A DNA stretch of 64,000 bases, from contig JAUIGL010000004.1 in assembly GCA_030430165.1 (NCBI GenBank), forward strand, positions 112,612-176,611, read 5' to 3'. The DNA is from a bacterium. Its GTDB lineage: Bacteria; Desulfobacterota; Binatia; HRBIN30; CADEER01. Within the stretch, counting starts at the first letter, position 1. Each line of letters begins with the position of its first letter. The notes below the pieces were generated by a model. That model saw only the letters and a program-made list of their open reading frames with translations. It was not told the DNA's origin and made no database searches. This document shows positions 46,582 through 53,745 of this stretch, piece by piece. Both the position numbers and the translations under genes were made by a program.

Positions 46582-48837
46582 ATGCCTGGAAGAATCGTAG
46601 TGTCGTTGGTCGCGCTCTGCGGGCTGGTTTCGTTGGGTGGGTGCTCGGACGATGATTCCGGGACTGGCACCGAGAGCAGGGCGGACGTCTACAGTGTCGC
46701 GAACCAGTGTCGGGCGGTCGAAGTCGATTCGGCGGATGGCACGGTTTGGTTGACGCGGGGCGGCGAAGGGTTCGTCGCTGCGGAAGGCGCGGCGGCGACG
46801 CCGTTCTTTCTGAAGCCGTCGGCGCTCGGCCGCTATTTGTTGTTCGATTCCGAGGGGGGCTATCTGGTTTCGGACGGCTCGGCGCTGCAGCGCGCTACCG
46901 AGCTCGAGTCGGACATCACCCTGGTCGACGACTCGTTCGTCTCCGAAGCCGAGTGGGAGCTGCTCGAAGCGCCGACCGGCCAGCGGGACTTTCTGCTGCG
47001 CCACTACAAGACCGGCGGCTATCTGACCGCCGCGGGGCTCGACAGCGACCGCGATGCGGCGGACTCGATCCGCCTCGCCGACAGTGCCGGCTGTACCGAT
47101 TTTCCCGAAGAGCGGACCCACAGCGACGGGGCACCCGAGACTCATCGATTCGACGATGGTGATCTGTTCGGCATCGTCGATACCCACGAGCACATCTTCT
47201 CCAATTTCGGCTTCGGTGGCGGTGGGATGTTCCACGGGGCGCCGTACCACCCGCTCGGCATCGAGCACGCGCTCGGCGACTGCGAGCAGTTTCACGGCGT
47301 CGACGGCCGCGCCGATCTGTTCGGCGCCGGCTTCGATCAGTTCCAGAATATCGACTTCGAAGATTTCATCGTCGCCCTGGCGTCGGGGCTGTTGCCGACG
47401 CCCAACCACGCGACCGACGGGTATCCGACCTTCACCGACTGGCCCGCGGCGCCATTCAGCGCAACGCACCAGACCCAGTACTACAAGTGGATCGAGCGGG
47501 CCTATCTCGCGGGGTTGCGATTGCTCGTCCAACACACGACCACCAACCAGGTGATCTGCGATCTTCTCGGCAACAGCGGCCTGCAGCCGATCCGCTACTC
47601 GTGCAACGACATGGTCTCGACCGATCGCCAGATCGACGAGGCGTATCGGATGCAGGACTACATCGATGCGCAGGAGGGCGGACCCGGCCGCGGCTGGTTC
47701 CGCATCGTCACCTCGCCGGAGCAGGCGCGCGAGGTGATCGCCGACGGCAAGCTGGCGGTCGTTCTCGGCATCGAGGTTTCCAATCTCTTCGACTGCTTCT
47801 TGGTGCCGCCCACCGGCTTCGACTATTGCGACGAGTCGGACGTGCTGCAGCGCCTCGAGGACTACTACGACCGCGGCGTGCGGGTCATCTTCCCGGTTCA
47901 CAAGTTCGACAACGCCTTCTCCGCCGGCGACGGCCAGAAGGGAATTCTCGAGATCGGCAACATCGTCCAGACCGGGCACTTCTCCAACTTCACCACCGAC
48001 TGCGACCTCAGCGTGCCGTCGGTCTTCGACCGCGGCCGGGCGCAGTTTCCCGGCGCGATCGAGCTGCGCGACGACTACTTCGCGACGCCGCCCAACGACT
48101 TCGAGGAGTTCTACGTCGACATCCTCGGAACCCTGGCGCCGTTTCTGCCGCGCCTGCTGGTGCCGCCGGTCGAGGTCGACAACCACTGCAAGGTGTTCGG
48201 GCTGACCGAGCTCGGCGAGTACCTGGTCGAGCAGCTCATGCGCAAGGGCATGTTGATCGAAGTCGACCACCTACCGCGCAACTCCTACCGCAGGGTGTTC
48301 GAGATCCTCCAGGCCAATGACTATCCGCCGCTGGGCACGCACGGTCTCGACAACGACGGACTCGTCTACGCACTGGGCGGCACGTCGAAGTCGGGATTCG
48401 GCAGCTGCCGCAACCCGGAGCAGCCGGCAACGGTCGACGACGGCTTCCAGACCAAGGTGGCGCGCGCGGTGGAGAACGGCGGCTATCCGGCGATGGGGAT
48501 CGGTTTCGATCTGAACGGCTTCGCCGGCGCCCACGGTCCGCGCTTCGGCGAGCGGAGCGGCTGCTCGAGCCCGCAGTCCGACCCGGTGGCCTATCCGTTC
48601 ACCTCCTACGCCGGCGACGTGACCTTCCACCAGCCCAGCGTCGGCAGTCGACCGCTCGACTTCAACACCGAAGGCTTGGTGCACATCGGGATGCTGGCCG
48701 AGCTGATCGAAGACGTGCGCGGCGACGGCGTGTCCGACGAAGAGCTGGAGCCCCTGTTCCGCTCGGCGGAAGGCTACGTCCGCGTTTGGGAAAAAGCGAA
48801 CCGGCGGGGAAGGGAGCTCCGCGGAGAGGCAGAGTGA
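46582..48837 (+). CDS. Lipoprotein with peptidase M19-like metal-dependent hydrolase domain
   Basis: A 751-residue exported lipoprotein: signal IVVSLVALCGLVSLGGC ends in a lipobox (LGGC), followed by an SDDDSGTGTES spacer. Residues 40-165 have fascin-like beta-trefoil segments (GRYLLFDSEGGYLVSDG and RHYKTGGYLTAAGLDSD). From about residue 195 a metal-dependent amidohydrolase-type barrel begins with GIVDTHEHIFSNFGFG, then AVVLGIEVSNLFD, IFPVHKFDNAFSAGDG, MLIEVDHLPRNSYRRVFEIL and AMGIGFDLNGFAG. The EVDH and GFDLNG elements resemble renal-dipeptidase/M19 proteins, but the sequence is distant. Substrate unknown. It probably acts at the cell surface or in the periplasm. Confidence 0.78.
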   Translation: MPGRIVVSLVALCGLVSLGGCSDDDSGTGTESRADVYSVANQCRAVEVDSADGTVWLTRGGEGFVAAEGAAATPFFLKPSALGRYLLFDSEGGYLVSDGSALQRATELESDITLVDDSFVSEAEWELLEAPTGQRDFLLRHYKTGGYLTAAGLDSDRDAADSIRLADSAGCTDFPEERTHSDGAPETHRFDDGDLFGIVDTHEHIFSNFGFGGGGMFHGAPYHPLGIEHALGDCEQFHGVDGRADLFGAGFDQFQNIDFEDFIVALASGLLPTPNHATDGYPTFTDWPAAPFSATHQTQYYKWIERAYLAGLRLLVQHTTTNQVICDLLGNSGLQPIRYSCNDMVSTDRQIDEAYRMQDYIDAQEGGPGRGWFRIVTSPEQAREVIADGKLAVVLGIEVSNLFDCFLVPPTGFDYCDESDVLQRLEDYYDRGVRVIFPVHKFDNAFSAGDGQKGILEIGNIVQTGHFSNFTTDCDLSVPSVFDRGRAQFPGAIELRDDYFATPPNDFEEFYVDILGTLAPFLPRLLVPPVEVDNHCKVFGLTELGEYLVEQLMRKGMLIEVDHLPRNSYRRVFEILQANDYPPLGTHGLDNDGLVYALGGTSKSGFGSCRNPEQPATVDDGFQTKVARAVENGGYPAMGIGFDLNGFAGAHGPRFGERSGCSSPQSDPVAYPFTSYAGDVTFHQPSVGSRPLDFNTEGLVHIGMLAELIEDVRGDGVSDEELEPLFRSAEGYVRVWEKANRRGRELRGEAE

Positions 48838-48911
48838 CGCGTTGTTGTCCGCGTAGCTCGCCGCCTGATTGCGAAAGAACTCTGGCGATTAAGCTGGCTG
48901 ATTCGGCCTGG

Positions 48912-49139
48912 ATGGAAGTGAACATCCATGAGGCCAAGACCCACTTCTCGAAGCTGCTGAGGCGGGTCGCGGCGGGCGACGAAGTCATCATCGCGCGGGC
49001 GGGACGGCCGATTGCCAAGATCGTAGGGATTGCGAACGATCAGCCGCGGCGCTTCGGCGTGGACAGCGGCGTTTTCGAAGTCCCTGAGGACTTCGACGCG
49101 CCGTTGCCCGCCGACGTGGTCGACGATTTCGAGTCGTGA
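48912..49139 (+). CDS. Phd/YefM-type antitoxin
   Basis: A 75-residue antitoxin with VNIHEAKTHFSKLLRRVAAG and DEVIIARAGRPIAKIVGI, the Phd/YefM DNA-binding fold. The C-terminal tail (DSGVFEVPEDFDAPLPADVV) is the acidic toxin-wrapping part, ending in an FES peptide. The start was chosen at ATG 48912 because homology begins here. The stop overlaps the GTG of the toxin (GTGA), so the pair is co-translated. Together they should repress their own promoter and control the PIN toxin. Confidence 0.92.
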   Translation: MEVNIHEAKTHFSKLLRRVAAGDEVIIARAGRPIAKIVGIANDQPRRFGVDSGVFEVPEDFDAPLPADVVDDFES

Positions 49140-49528
49140 GGTTTCTGCTCGACACGCACTGTTGGCTATCGCTGCAAACCTCGCCGCAGCGACTTGCTCC
49201 GGATCTGCTCGCACGCCTCGCCGATCCGCGAAATGAGCTGCTGTTGTCGGCTGCCAGCTCTTGGGAGATCGCGATCAAGCACGGGCTCGGCAAACTGCCC
49301 CTGCCTCAGCCGCCCGCGATCTACGTTCCGAGTCGCATGGAGTCGAGCGGCACGGCCGGGCTACCGATCGAGCATGCACACTGTTTGCGCGTGGCGGACC
49401 TACCGAAACATCACCGCGACCCGTTCGACAGGCTGTTGATCGCCCAAGCCCAGCTCGAGCGGCTGCCCCTGGTAACCGGCGACCGCCAACTGCAGAAGTA
49501 CGACGTCGAAGTCCACCTCGCCGATTGA
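49136..49528 (+). CDS. vapC: PIN-domain toxin (VapC-type RNase)
   Basis: A 130-residue PIN-domain endoribonuclease, toxin partner of the antitoxin just upstream. The catalytic acids appear in RFLLDTHCWLSLQT (first Asp), LSAASSWEIAIKHGLGKLPL (Glu) and HHRDPFDRLLIAQAQLERLP (Asp pair), followed by LVTGDRQLQKYDVEV near the C-terminus. All positions are intact, unlike the broken copy at 40320. VapC toxins cut tRNA or rRNA to stop translation; the target is unknown. It belongs to the subgroup carrying the long SSWEIAIK helix, which pairs with Phd-type antitoxins. Confidence 0.93.
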   Translation: MRFLLDTHCWLSLQTSPQRLAPDLLARLADPRNELLLSAASSWEIAIKHGLGKLPLPQPPAIYVPSRMESSGTAGLPIEHAHCLRVADLPKHHRDPFDRLLIAQAQLERLPLVTGDRQLQKYDVEVHLAD

Positions 49529-49551
49529 GCGATCCGCGCCATCGCAAGCAC

Positions 49552-49665
49552 CCGCCGCGCCAGCGGCGCCTGGGACGCATCGGCGCAGCCGATGCTTGGG
49601 ACGGAGCGGCGACGCCGCTCCTTGGGACGTGCGGCGCAGCCGCACTTGGGACCCGGCGCAGCCGG
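49552..49665. repeat. Array of hairpins with differing, self-complementary stems
   Basis: After vapC come consecutive perfect hairpins separated by TTGGGAC: GCATCGGC-gca-GCCGATGC (49577-49595), GGAGCGGC-gac-GCCGCTCC (49603-49621), GTGCGGC-gca-GCCGCAC (49629-49645) and CCGGC-gca-GCCGG (49653-49665). A CGCCGC-gcca-GCGGCG hairpin precedes them. The stems differ between units but remain complementary, so it is the structure and not the sequence that is repeated. No gene is seen here. Confidence 0.8.
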
Positions 49666-49757
49666 CCGGGCAGCGCAGCCGGCCGGGCAGCGCAGCCGGC
49701 CGGGCAGCGCAGCCGGCCGGGCGGCGCAGCCGGTCAGTCGGCGCAGCCGGCTAAACG
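49657..49757. repeat. 17-bp tandem repeat, about six units
   Basis: Units starting at 49657, 49674, 49691, 49708, 49725 and 49742 read CGCAGCCGGCCGGGCAG with the last two diverged. The array runs on from the hairpin series, using the same GCA-GCC core, and overlaps the end of the convergent small membrane protein gene at 49751. Confidence 0.85.
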
Positions 49758-50062
49758 TCTTCCAGCTCCTGATCCAGCGGCAGCGGCAGGCTCGACTTGA
49801 GGACGGTGTCGACCGTCGCCAGGGCCAGGCTGACGACGAGCAGGAAGACCAGGCCCTGCCAGCCGTAGGCGTCGATCGAGACGTTGCTGGCGACGAACGG
49901 CAGTGCGGTGAGCACGACGCCGGTGACCACCGCAGTGGTCGCCAGCGGATTGGCCGAAGGCTGCGCGCGGACGATCCGGCAGGCTACGACCAAGACCAGG
50001 TACACCGTGAGAGCGGTGAAGAAATAGTACGGAAACAGAATCAGCCAGTGCAGTGCGCCCAC
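49751..50062 (-). CDS. Small membrane protein of unknown function
   Basis: A 103-residue protein from GTG 50062, with GGAGG 5 bases upstream. Three hydrophobic segments are visible: FPYYFFTALTVYLVLVVACR, TTAVVTGVVLTALPFV and GLVFLLVVSLALATV, so it is an inner-membrane protein with a short polar C-terminus (LDQELEDV). No family is recognised. Its 3' end reaches into the 17-bp repeat array. It is downstream of the helicase gene on the same strand but separated by a 180-base repeat-filled spacer. Confidence 0.68.
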   Translation of the reverse strand: MGALHWLILFPYYFFTALTVYLVLVVACRIVRAQPSANPLATTAVVTGVVLTALPFVASNVSIDAYGWQGLVFLLVVSLALATVDTVLKSSLPLPLDQELEDV

Positions 50063-50125
50063 GGAGGTCCTCCAGTCGATCTCCCAAGCCGTATGGCGTG
50101 GGGGTGGGGAAGTCAATTGTTTGTT

Positions 50126-50239
50126 CTGGGGATCTGGGGGCTGGGATCTGGGAGCTAGGGGAGGTCGGCGGGCATCGGGGACCTGCCAGTCGATGCAGTC
50201 CAGCCATCCCCAGCTCCCAGATCCTAGCTCCCAGATCCC
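50126..50239. repeat. Paired GATCTGGG-type inverted repeat
   Basis: CTGGGATCTGGGAGCTAGGG near 50142-50161 on the plus strand is mirrored by CCCAGCTCCCAGATCCTAGC from 50209, so the two can form a long hairpin with a 47-base loop in the spacer between the helicase and the small membrane protein. No gene is present. Confidence 0.75.
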
Positions 50240-50243
50240 GTCT

Positions 50244-52220
50244 TCACCCTTCCACCAAATGCATCGGCTTGAGCATCTCCTCCGGGATGTCGTCGAGGAA
50301 GCGCGAGGGCTTCGACAAAACCATTCCGGCGGCGCGGTCGTACATGTTGATGGGGTAGCAGATGTAGAGGTTCTGCTTGGCCCGGGTGGCGGCGACGTAG
50401 AGCAGGCGGCGCTCCTCTTCGAGCTCTTCGTCGTCGTGCATGCTCTGCATCGACGGAAAGCGGCCGTCGACCGCCCACAGGATGAAGACGGTGTGCCACT
50501 CGAGGCCCTTGGCGGAGTGGATGGTCGACAGGGTGACCAGGCCCTCGGGCTCGTCGACGGCGACGACGTCGCCGACGCTGTCGCTCGGCGGCTCCAGCGC
50601 CATGTCGGCGAGTAGCGACTCGAGAGTCCGGTAGCGGGCGGCGATCGACACCATGTGCTCGAGGTCCTTGCTGCGCTTCGGGTAGTCGTCGCGGTGCTGG
50701 GTCTTGAGCAGAGGGTCGTAGTAGCGCAGGACCTGGTTGAGCTGGTCCTCCGGGCTGCGGGCGCTGGCGCGGACACCGCGGATCAGCCCGGCGAGGGCGC
50801 GCAGCGAGGTCGAGTAGGACTTGCCGCTGGCCGCCTCGAGGACTTCGGTCGGGTCGGCGGACTGGGTGAGCTCGCCGCTCAGCTGCTGGGCGCGGCGCGG
50901 GCCGATGCTCTCGAGCAGCAGCAGGACGCGGTGCCACGACACCGCGTCGCGCGGGTTGGCGACGACGCGCAGGTGGGCGAGGGCGTCCTTGACGTGGGCG
51001 GTCTCGATGAACTTGAAGCCGCCGCGTTTGACGAACGGGATGTCGTGCTTGGTCAGCTCGAGCTCGAGGTCGAAGGAATGGAAGCTGGAGCGGAACAGCA
51101 CGGCGATCTCGGGCAGGGCGATGCCCTCTTCGCGCAGCTCGAGGATGCGCTGGCAAACGAAGCGCGACTGGTAGTTCTCGCCTTCGGCGGCAATCAGCAG
51201 TGGCGGGTCGCCGTCACCCTTCGAGGTGTAGAGGGTCTTCGAGTAGCGCTCGCGCGCCTGGGCGATGATCTGGTTGGTGACGTCGAGAATCGGCTGCGTG
51301 CTGCGGTAGTTCTCCTCCAGCGTGATGACGTGGGTCCCGGGGAAGAGGTCGGGGAAGTCCATGATGTTGCGGAAGCTGGCGCCGCGGAAGGCATAGATGC
51401 TCTGCGCGTCGTCGCCGACCGCCATCACGTTGTCGTGCTCGGCGGCGAGCAGGCGCACGATCGCCGCCTGCAGCGGGTTGGTGTCCTGGTACTCGTCGAC
51501 CATGATGTAGCGGTAGCGCCGCGACAGCCCGATGCGCACCTTTTCGTCGGTCTCGAGCAGGCGGTGCAGCTTGAGCAGCAGGTCGTCGTAGTCGAGCAGG
51601 TTGCGCTCCTCCTTGTACGCGACGTAGCTGGCGTGCAGCGCGATCAGGTCGTCGGCGTGGTCGATCAGGTGGGCGTAGTGGTCCTCGATCAGCTCGGGCA
51701 GCGGACGCGACTTGTTGACCGCCATGCTGAAGATCGAGCCGATGGTCTGCTTGCGCGGAAAGCGCTTCTCCTTCTTGTCGAAGCCGAGCCGCGCCCGCAT
51801 CAGGTTGATGACGTCTTCGTTGTCGCCGCGGTCGAGGATGGTGAAGCCACTGTCCATGCCGAGCGCCTTGGCGTTGCGCCGCAGGACGATGTTGGCAAAC
51901 GAATGAAAGGTGCCGCCGGCGACGTCGTCGCAGCGGCCGTCGAGCAGCGAGCTGGCGCGCCGCAGCATCTCCGACGACGCCTTGCGGGTGAAGGTCAGCA
52001 GCAGGATCGCCTGCGGGTCGACGCCCAGCTCGACCAGCCGGGCGACGCGAAACACCAGGGTGCGCGTCTTGCCGCTGCCGGCGCCGGCGATCACCAGCAC
52101 CGGCCCCTCGGTGGTGGTCGCCGCCTCGAGCTGCGCCGGGTTGAGCAGCTCGGGATACTGAATGCGGAAGCGCGGCTCGCGCTTGGGTTGTTGGCGCAGA
52201 ACGTAGGTGTCGGGGCACAT
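50244..52220 (-). CDS. UvrD/Rep-family ATP-dependent DNA helicase
   Basis: A 658-residue superfamily 1A 3'-5' helicase. Motif Q/I: LNPAQLEAATTTEGPVLVIA with GAGSGKTRTLVFRVARL (Walker A), motif Ia LLLTFTRKASSEMLRR, motif II YIMVDEYQDTNPLQAA (DExQ), motif III VMAVGDDAQSIYAFRGA, motif IV ENYRSTQPILDVTNQI, motif V LSTIHSAKGLEWHTVFI and motif VI EEERRLLYVAATRAKQNLYI. It is shorter than UvrD/PcrA (about 720 residues) and lacks the C-terminal RNAP-binding extension. It acts in repair or replication restart. Single gene, with no operon partner apart from the small protein downstream. Confidence 0.95.
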   Translation of the reverse strand: MCPDTYVLRQQPKREPRFRIQYPELLNPAQLEAATTTEGPVLVIAGAGSGKTRTLVFRVARLVELGVDPQAILLLTFTRKASSEMLRRASSLLDGRCDDVAGGTFHSFANIVLRRNAKALGMDSGFTILDRGDNEDVINLMRARLGFDKKEKRFPRKQTIGSIFSMAVNKSRPLPELIEDHYAHLIDHADDLIALHASYVAYKEERNLLDYDDLLLKLHRLLETDEKVRIGLSRRYRYIMVDEYQDTNPLQAAIVRLLAAEHDNVMAVGDDAQSIYAFRGASFRNIMDFPDLFPGTHVITLEENYRSTQPILDVTNQIIAQARERYSKTLYTSKGDGDPPLLIAAEGENYQSRFVCQRILELREEGIALPEIAVLFRSSFHSFDLELELTKHDIPFVKRGGFKFIETAHVKDALAHLRVVANPRDAVSWHRVLLLLESIGPRRAQQLSGELTQSADPTEVLEAASGKSYSTSLRALAGLIRGVRASARSPEDQLNQVLRYYDPLLKTQHRDDYPKRSKDLEHMVSIAARYRTLESLLADMALEPPSDSVGDVVAVDEPEGLVTLSTIHSAKGLEWHTVFILWAVDGRFPSMQSMHDDEELEEERRLLYVAATRAKQNLYICYPINMYDRAAGMVLSKPSRFLDDIPEEMLKPMHLVEG

Positions 52221-52276
52221 TTGGGGTTTCGACTGTGGCTGGGGACGTCCGGCGGGTCAATGGATTGACTGGATGT

Positions 52277-52295
52277 GGGATCTAGGATCTGGGGG
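52277..52295. repeat. GATCTGGG-type repeat, short copy
   Basis: GGGATCTAGGATCTGGGGG in the 127-base spacer between the divergent helicase and TusA-like genes. Nothing else is recognised there; no promoter motif is clear. Confidence 0.65.
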
Positions 52296-52347
52296 TGGTT
52301 GGTTGGCTTCGGTTTGCTGGGGGGGATTCGGTGGTAGAGTTCGGCTT

Positions 52348-52575
52348 GTGGACGAGATGGATCAGGAGCTCGATTTGCGGGGGGTGCGGTGTCCGCTGAG
52401 CTGGGCGCGGGCGCGGGTGCGGCTCGACGAGATGAAGCCGGGCGAGCGCCTGACCTTACTGATCGACGAGGAGCGCGGCATTCGCGACATTCCCCGGGCA
52501 GCCGAGGCGGCCGGCTTCGCCGCCGGAGAGCCGCGGCGCGAGAGCGCCTGGTGGACGCTGACCCTGGAGGTTTGA
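52348..52575 (+). CDS. TusA/SirA-like sulfur-carrier family protein with atypical active-site loop
   Basis: A 75-residue protein starting at GTG 52348; ATG 52357 is an alternative. ELDLRGVRCPLSWARARVRL carries the invariant cysteine of the TusA/YedF/SirA family at residue 15, but the usual CPxP reads CPLS-W, so the second proline is lost. A betaalpha-fold follows (GERLTLLIDEERGIRDIPRA). TusA proteins carry persulfide sulfur to tRNA thiolation or other acceptors; relatives such as YedF lack known roles. It stands alone between repeats. Confidence 0.78.
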   Translation: MDEMDQELDLRGVRCPLSWARARVRLDEMKPGERLTLLIDEERGIRDIPRAAEAAGFAAGEPRRESAWWTLTLEV

Positions 52576-52580
52576 GAGGC

Positions 52581-52682
52581 GGGATCTAGGATCTGGGAGC
52601 TGGGATCTGGGGGGTGGTGGGCTGCGCCGGTTTCCGATGGCCTCCTACCGGCCCCAGATCCCAGCTCCTAGCTCCCAGATCC
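52581..52682. repeat. Paired GATCTGGG-type inverted repeat
   Basis: GGATCTGGGAGCTGGGATCT (about 52590) is mirrored by AGATCCCAGCTCCTAGCTCC (from 52656), allowing a hairpin with a roughly 45-base loop. It lies just beyond the stop of the 27-residue gene and after the TusA-like gene. Confidence 0.75.
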
Positions 52683-52687
52683 TTTTT

Positions 52688-52771
52688 TCAGAACTGTGGG
52701 ATCGAGACGCCGGCGGCGAGAAACAGGGCCATCAGCGACATCAAGAACCACAGTGGTAGCGTCCTCTCCAT
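52688..52771 (-). CDS. Probable small hydrophobic protein (27 residues)
   Basis: A short frame: ATG 52771 follows a near-perfect AAGGAGG with one base between it and the start codon (a GGAGG core with short spacing), then MERTLPLWFLMSLMALFLAA and GVSIPQF, ending at 52688. It has a basic N-terminus and one predicted membrane helix. It is on the same strand as folK, 155 bases downstream of it, in a spacer otherwise empty. It resembles other single-helix bacterial peptides, but no family is recognised. The spacing of the ribosome site is shorter than usual. Confidence 0.5.
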   Translation of the reverse strand: MERTLPLWFLMSLMALFLAAGVSIPQF

Positions 52772-52925
52772 GCCTCCTTATCTGAAGCGAAAGGCATGCC
52801 GATGGCGCCGCTTCGCGCTACTGCGGGGAATGGCGGCGAACTTGCGACTTCGCAACGTCCAACCGATGCCACATCGACGAAAACGGACACCCGGCGGTTG
52901 GCGGAGAGCACGGCGAATGCCGTGC

Positions 52926-53420
52926 TCAGCTCAGCATCATGTGGATGCCTTTGTCGTCCTTGACGGTCGCCAGCATCTCCGAGATGGAGAGGTTGAGCGA
53001 TGGGTGAATCAGCTGCGGCGCCAGCTCGGCAAGGGGGGCCAGGACGAAGCGCCGTTGCGGCAGCCGGGGGTGGGGAATCTTGAGGTTTCGCTTGTTCAGG
53101 ATCTCGTTGTTGAACAGCAGGATGTCGAGGTCGATGACGCGCGAGCCCCAGCGTTTCCCCTTGACCCGCTTGCGGCCCATCGCGTCCTCGATCTTCTTGG
53201 TCTGCTTGAGCAGCTCGGGCGGGCTGAATTCGGTCTCGAGCTGGACGACGGCGTTGACGAACCACGTTTTGGCGTTGCCGTGCGGCTCGCTCTCGTAATA
53301 GGACGACGCGGCCACCACGCGGGTGTTCTCCAGCTCCGCGAGCTTGGCCCTTGCCTCCTGGCAATTCGCCTTACGGTCTCCGAGGTTGGAGCCGATTCCT
53401 ATGAAAACCTGATGCGGCAT
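52926..53420 (-). CDS. folK: 2-amino-4-hydroxy-6-hydroxymethyldihydropteridine pyrophosphokinase
   Basis: A 164-residue HPPK that transfers pyrophosphate from ATP to 6-hydroxymethyl-7,8-dihydropterin in folate synthesis. It shows VFIGIGSNLGDRKANCQEAR, SSYYESEPHGNAKTWFVNAV (substrate loop), KRWGSRVIDLDILLFNNEIL (metal-binding Asp pair) and KIPHPRLPQRRFVLAPLAEL, all family signatures. Its substrate could come from the PTPS-III-like enzyme at 42597 if FolB is absent. It lies downstream of dapB on the same strand but 325 bases away, so operon membership is unsure. Confidence 0.96.
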   Translation of the reverse strand: MPHQVFIGIGSNLGDRKANCQEARAKLAELENTRVVAASSYYESEPHGNAKTWFVNAVVQLETEFSPPELLKQTKKIEDAMGRKRVKGKRWGSRVIDLDILLFNNEILNKRNLKIPHPRLPQRRFVLAPLAELAPQLIHPSLNLSISEMLATVKDDKGIHMMLS

Positions 53421-53613
53421 CGAGTCGATCCAAGGATGTGATCGACTCGGCTCCCCCAGGGGTCGGCGGATTATCGAGCCTGGATCGAGTCTATGAGTCG
53501 ACAGACATCCAGAAGTCGCGGATTTTTATACAGATCGGCACAGAAGAGCGCAAACGAGAGTTGATGGGGCACGGGCCCGCCTCGGGGCCCGAGAATTCCT
53601 TGCATCCCGCACT

Positions 53614-53710
53614 CGTCATTCCGCCGAACGCCGGAATCCACCCTGATCCCGTGCAGAAGCCAACGGGAGCCCAGTCCCCGTCATTCGGGCGAACGCCGGA
53701 ATCCACGCTG
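53614..53710. repeat. GTCATTC...CGAACGCCGGAATCC direct repeat pair
   Basis: GTCATTCCGCCGAACGCCGG (53614) and GTCATTCGGGCGAACGCCGG (53680), each followed by AATCCAC, are direct copies 66 bases apart in the 325-base spacer between folK and dapB. Similar GTCATTCC-type repeats are common in many genomes. The rest of this spacer (53421-53613) shows no gene. Confidence 0.7.
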
Positions 53711-53745
53711 ATGGCCCGACCCCGATTCGAGGAAGTCGACTGCCT

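Noticed and set aside
49529..49800. The tandem array as a CRISPR array or as a Gly/Ala-Gln repeat protein
   Set aside because: Units are 17 bp or hairpin units without unique spacers of constant length, and no cas genes are nearby. The frame through it is a product of repeat translation.
52614..53441. A 275-codon plus-strand frame across the folK locus
   Set aside because: It is antisense to folK, which carries full HPPK signatures, and its first part is repeat sequence.
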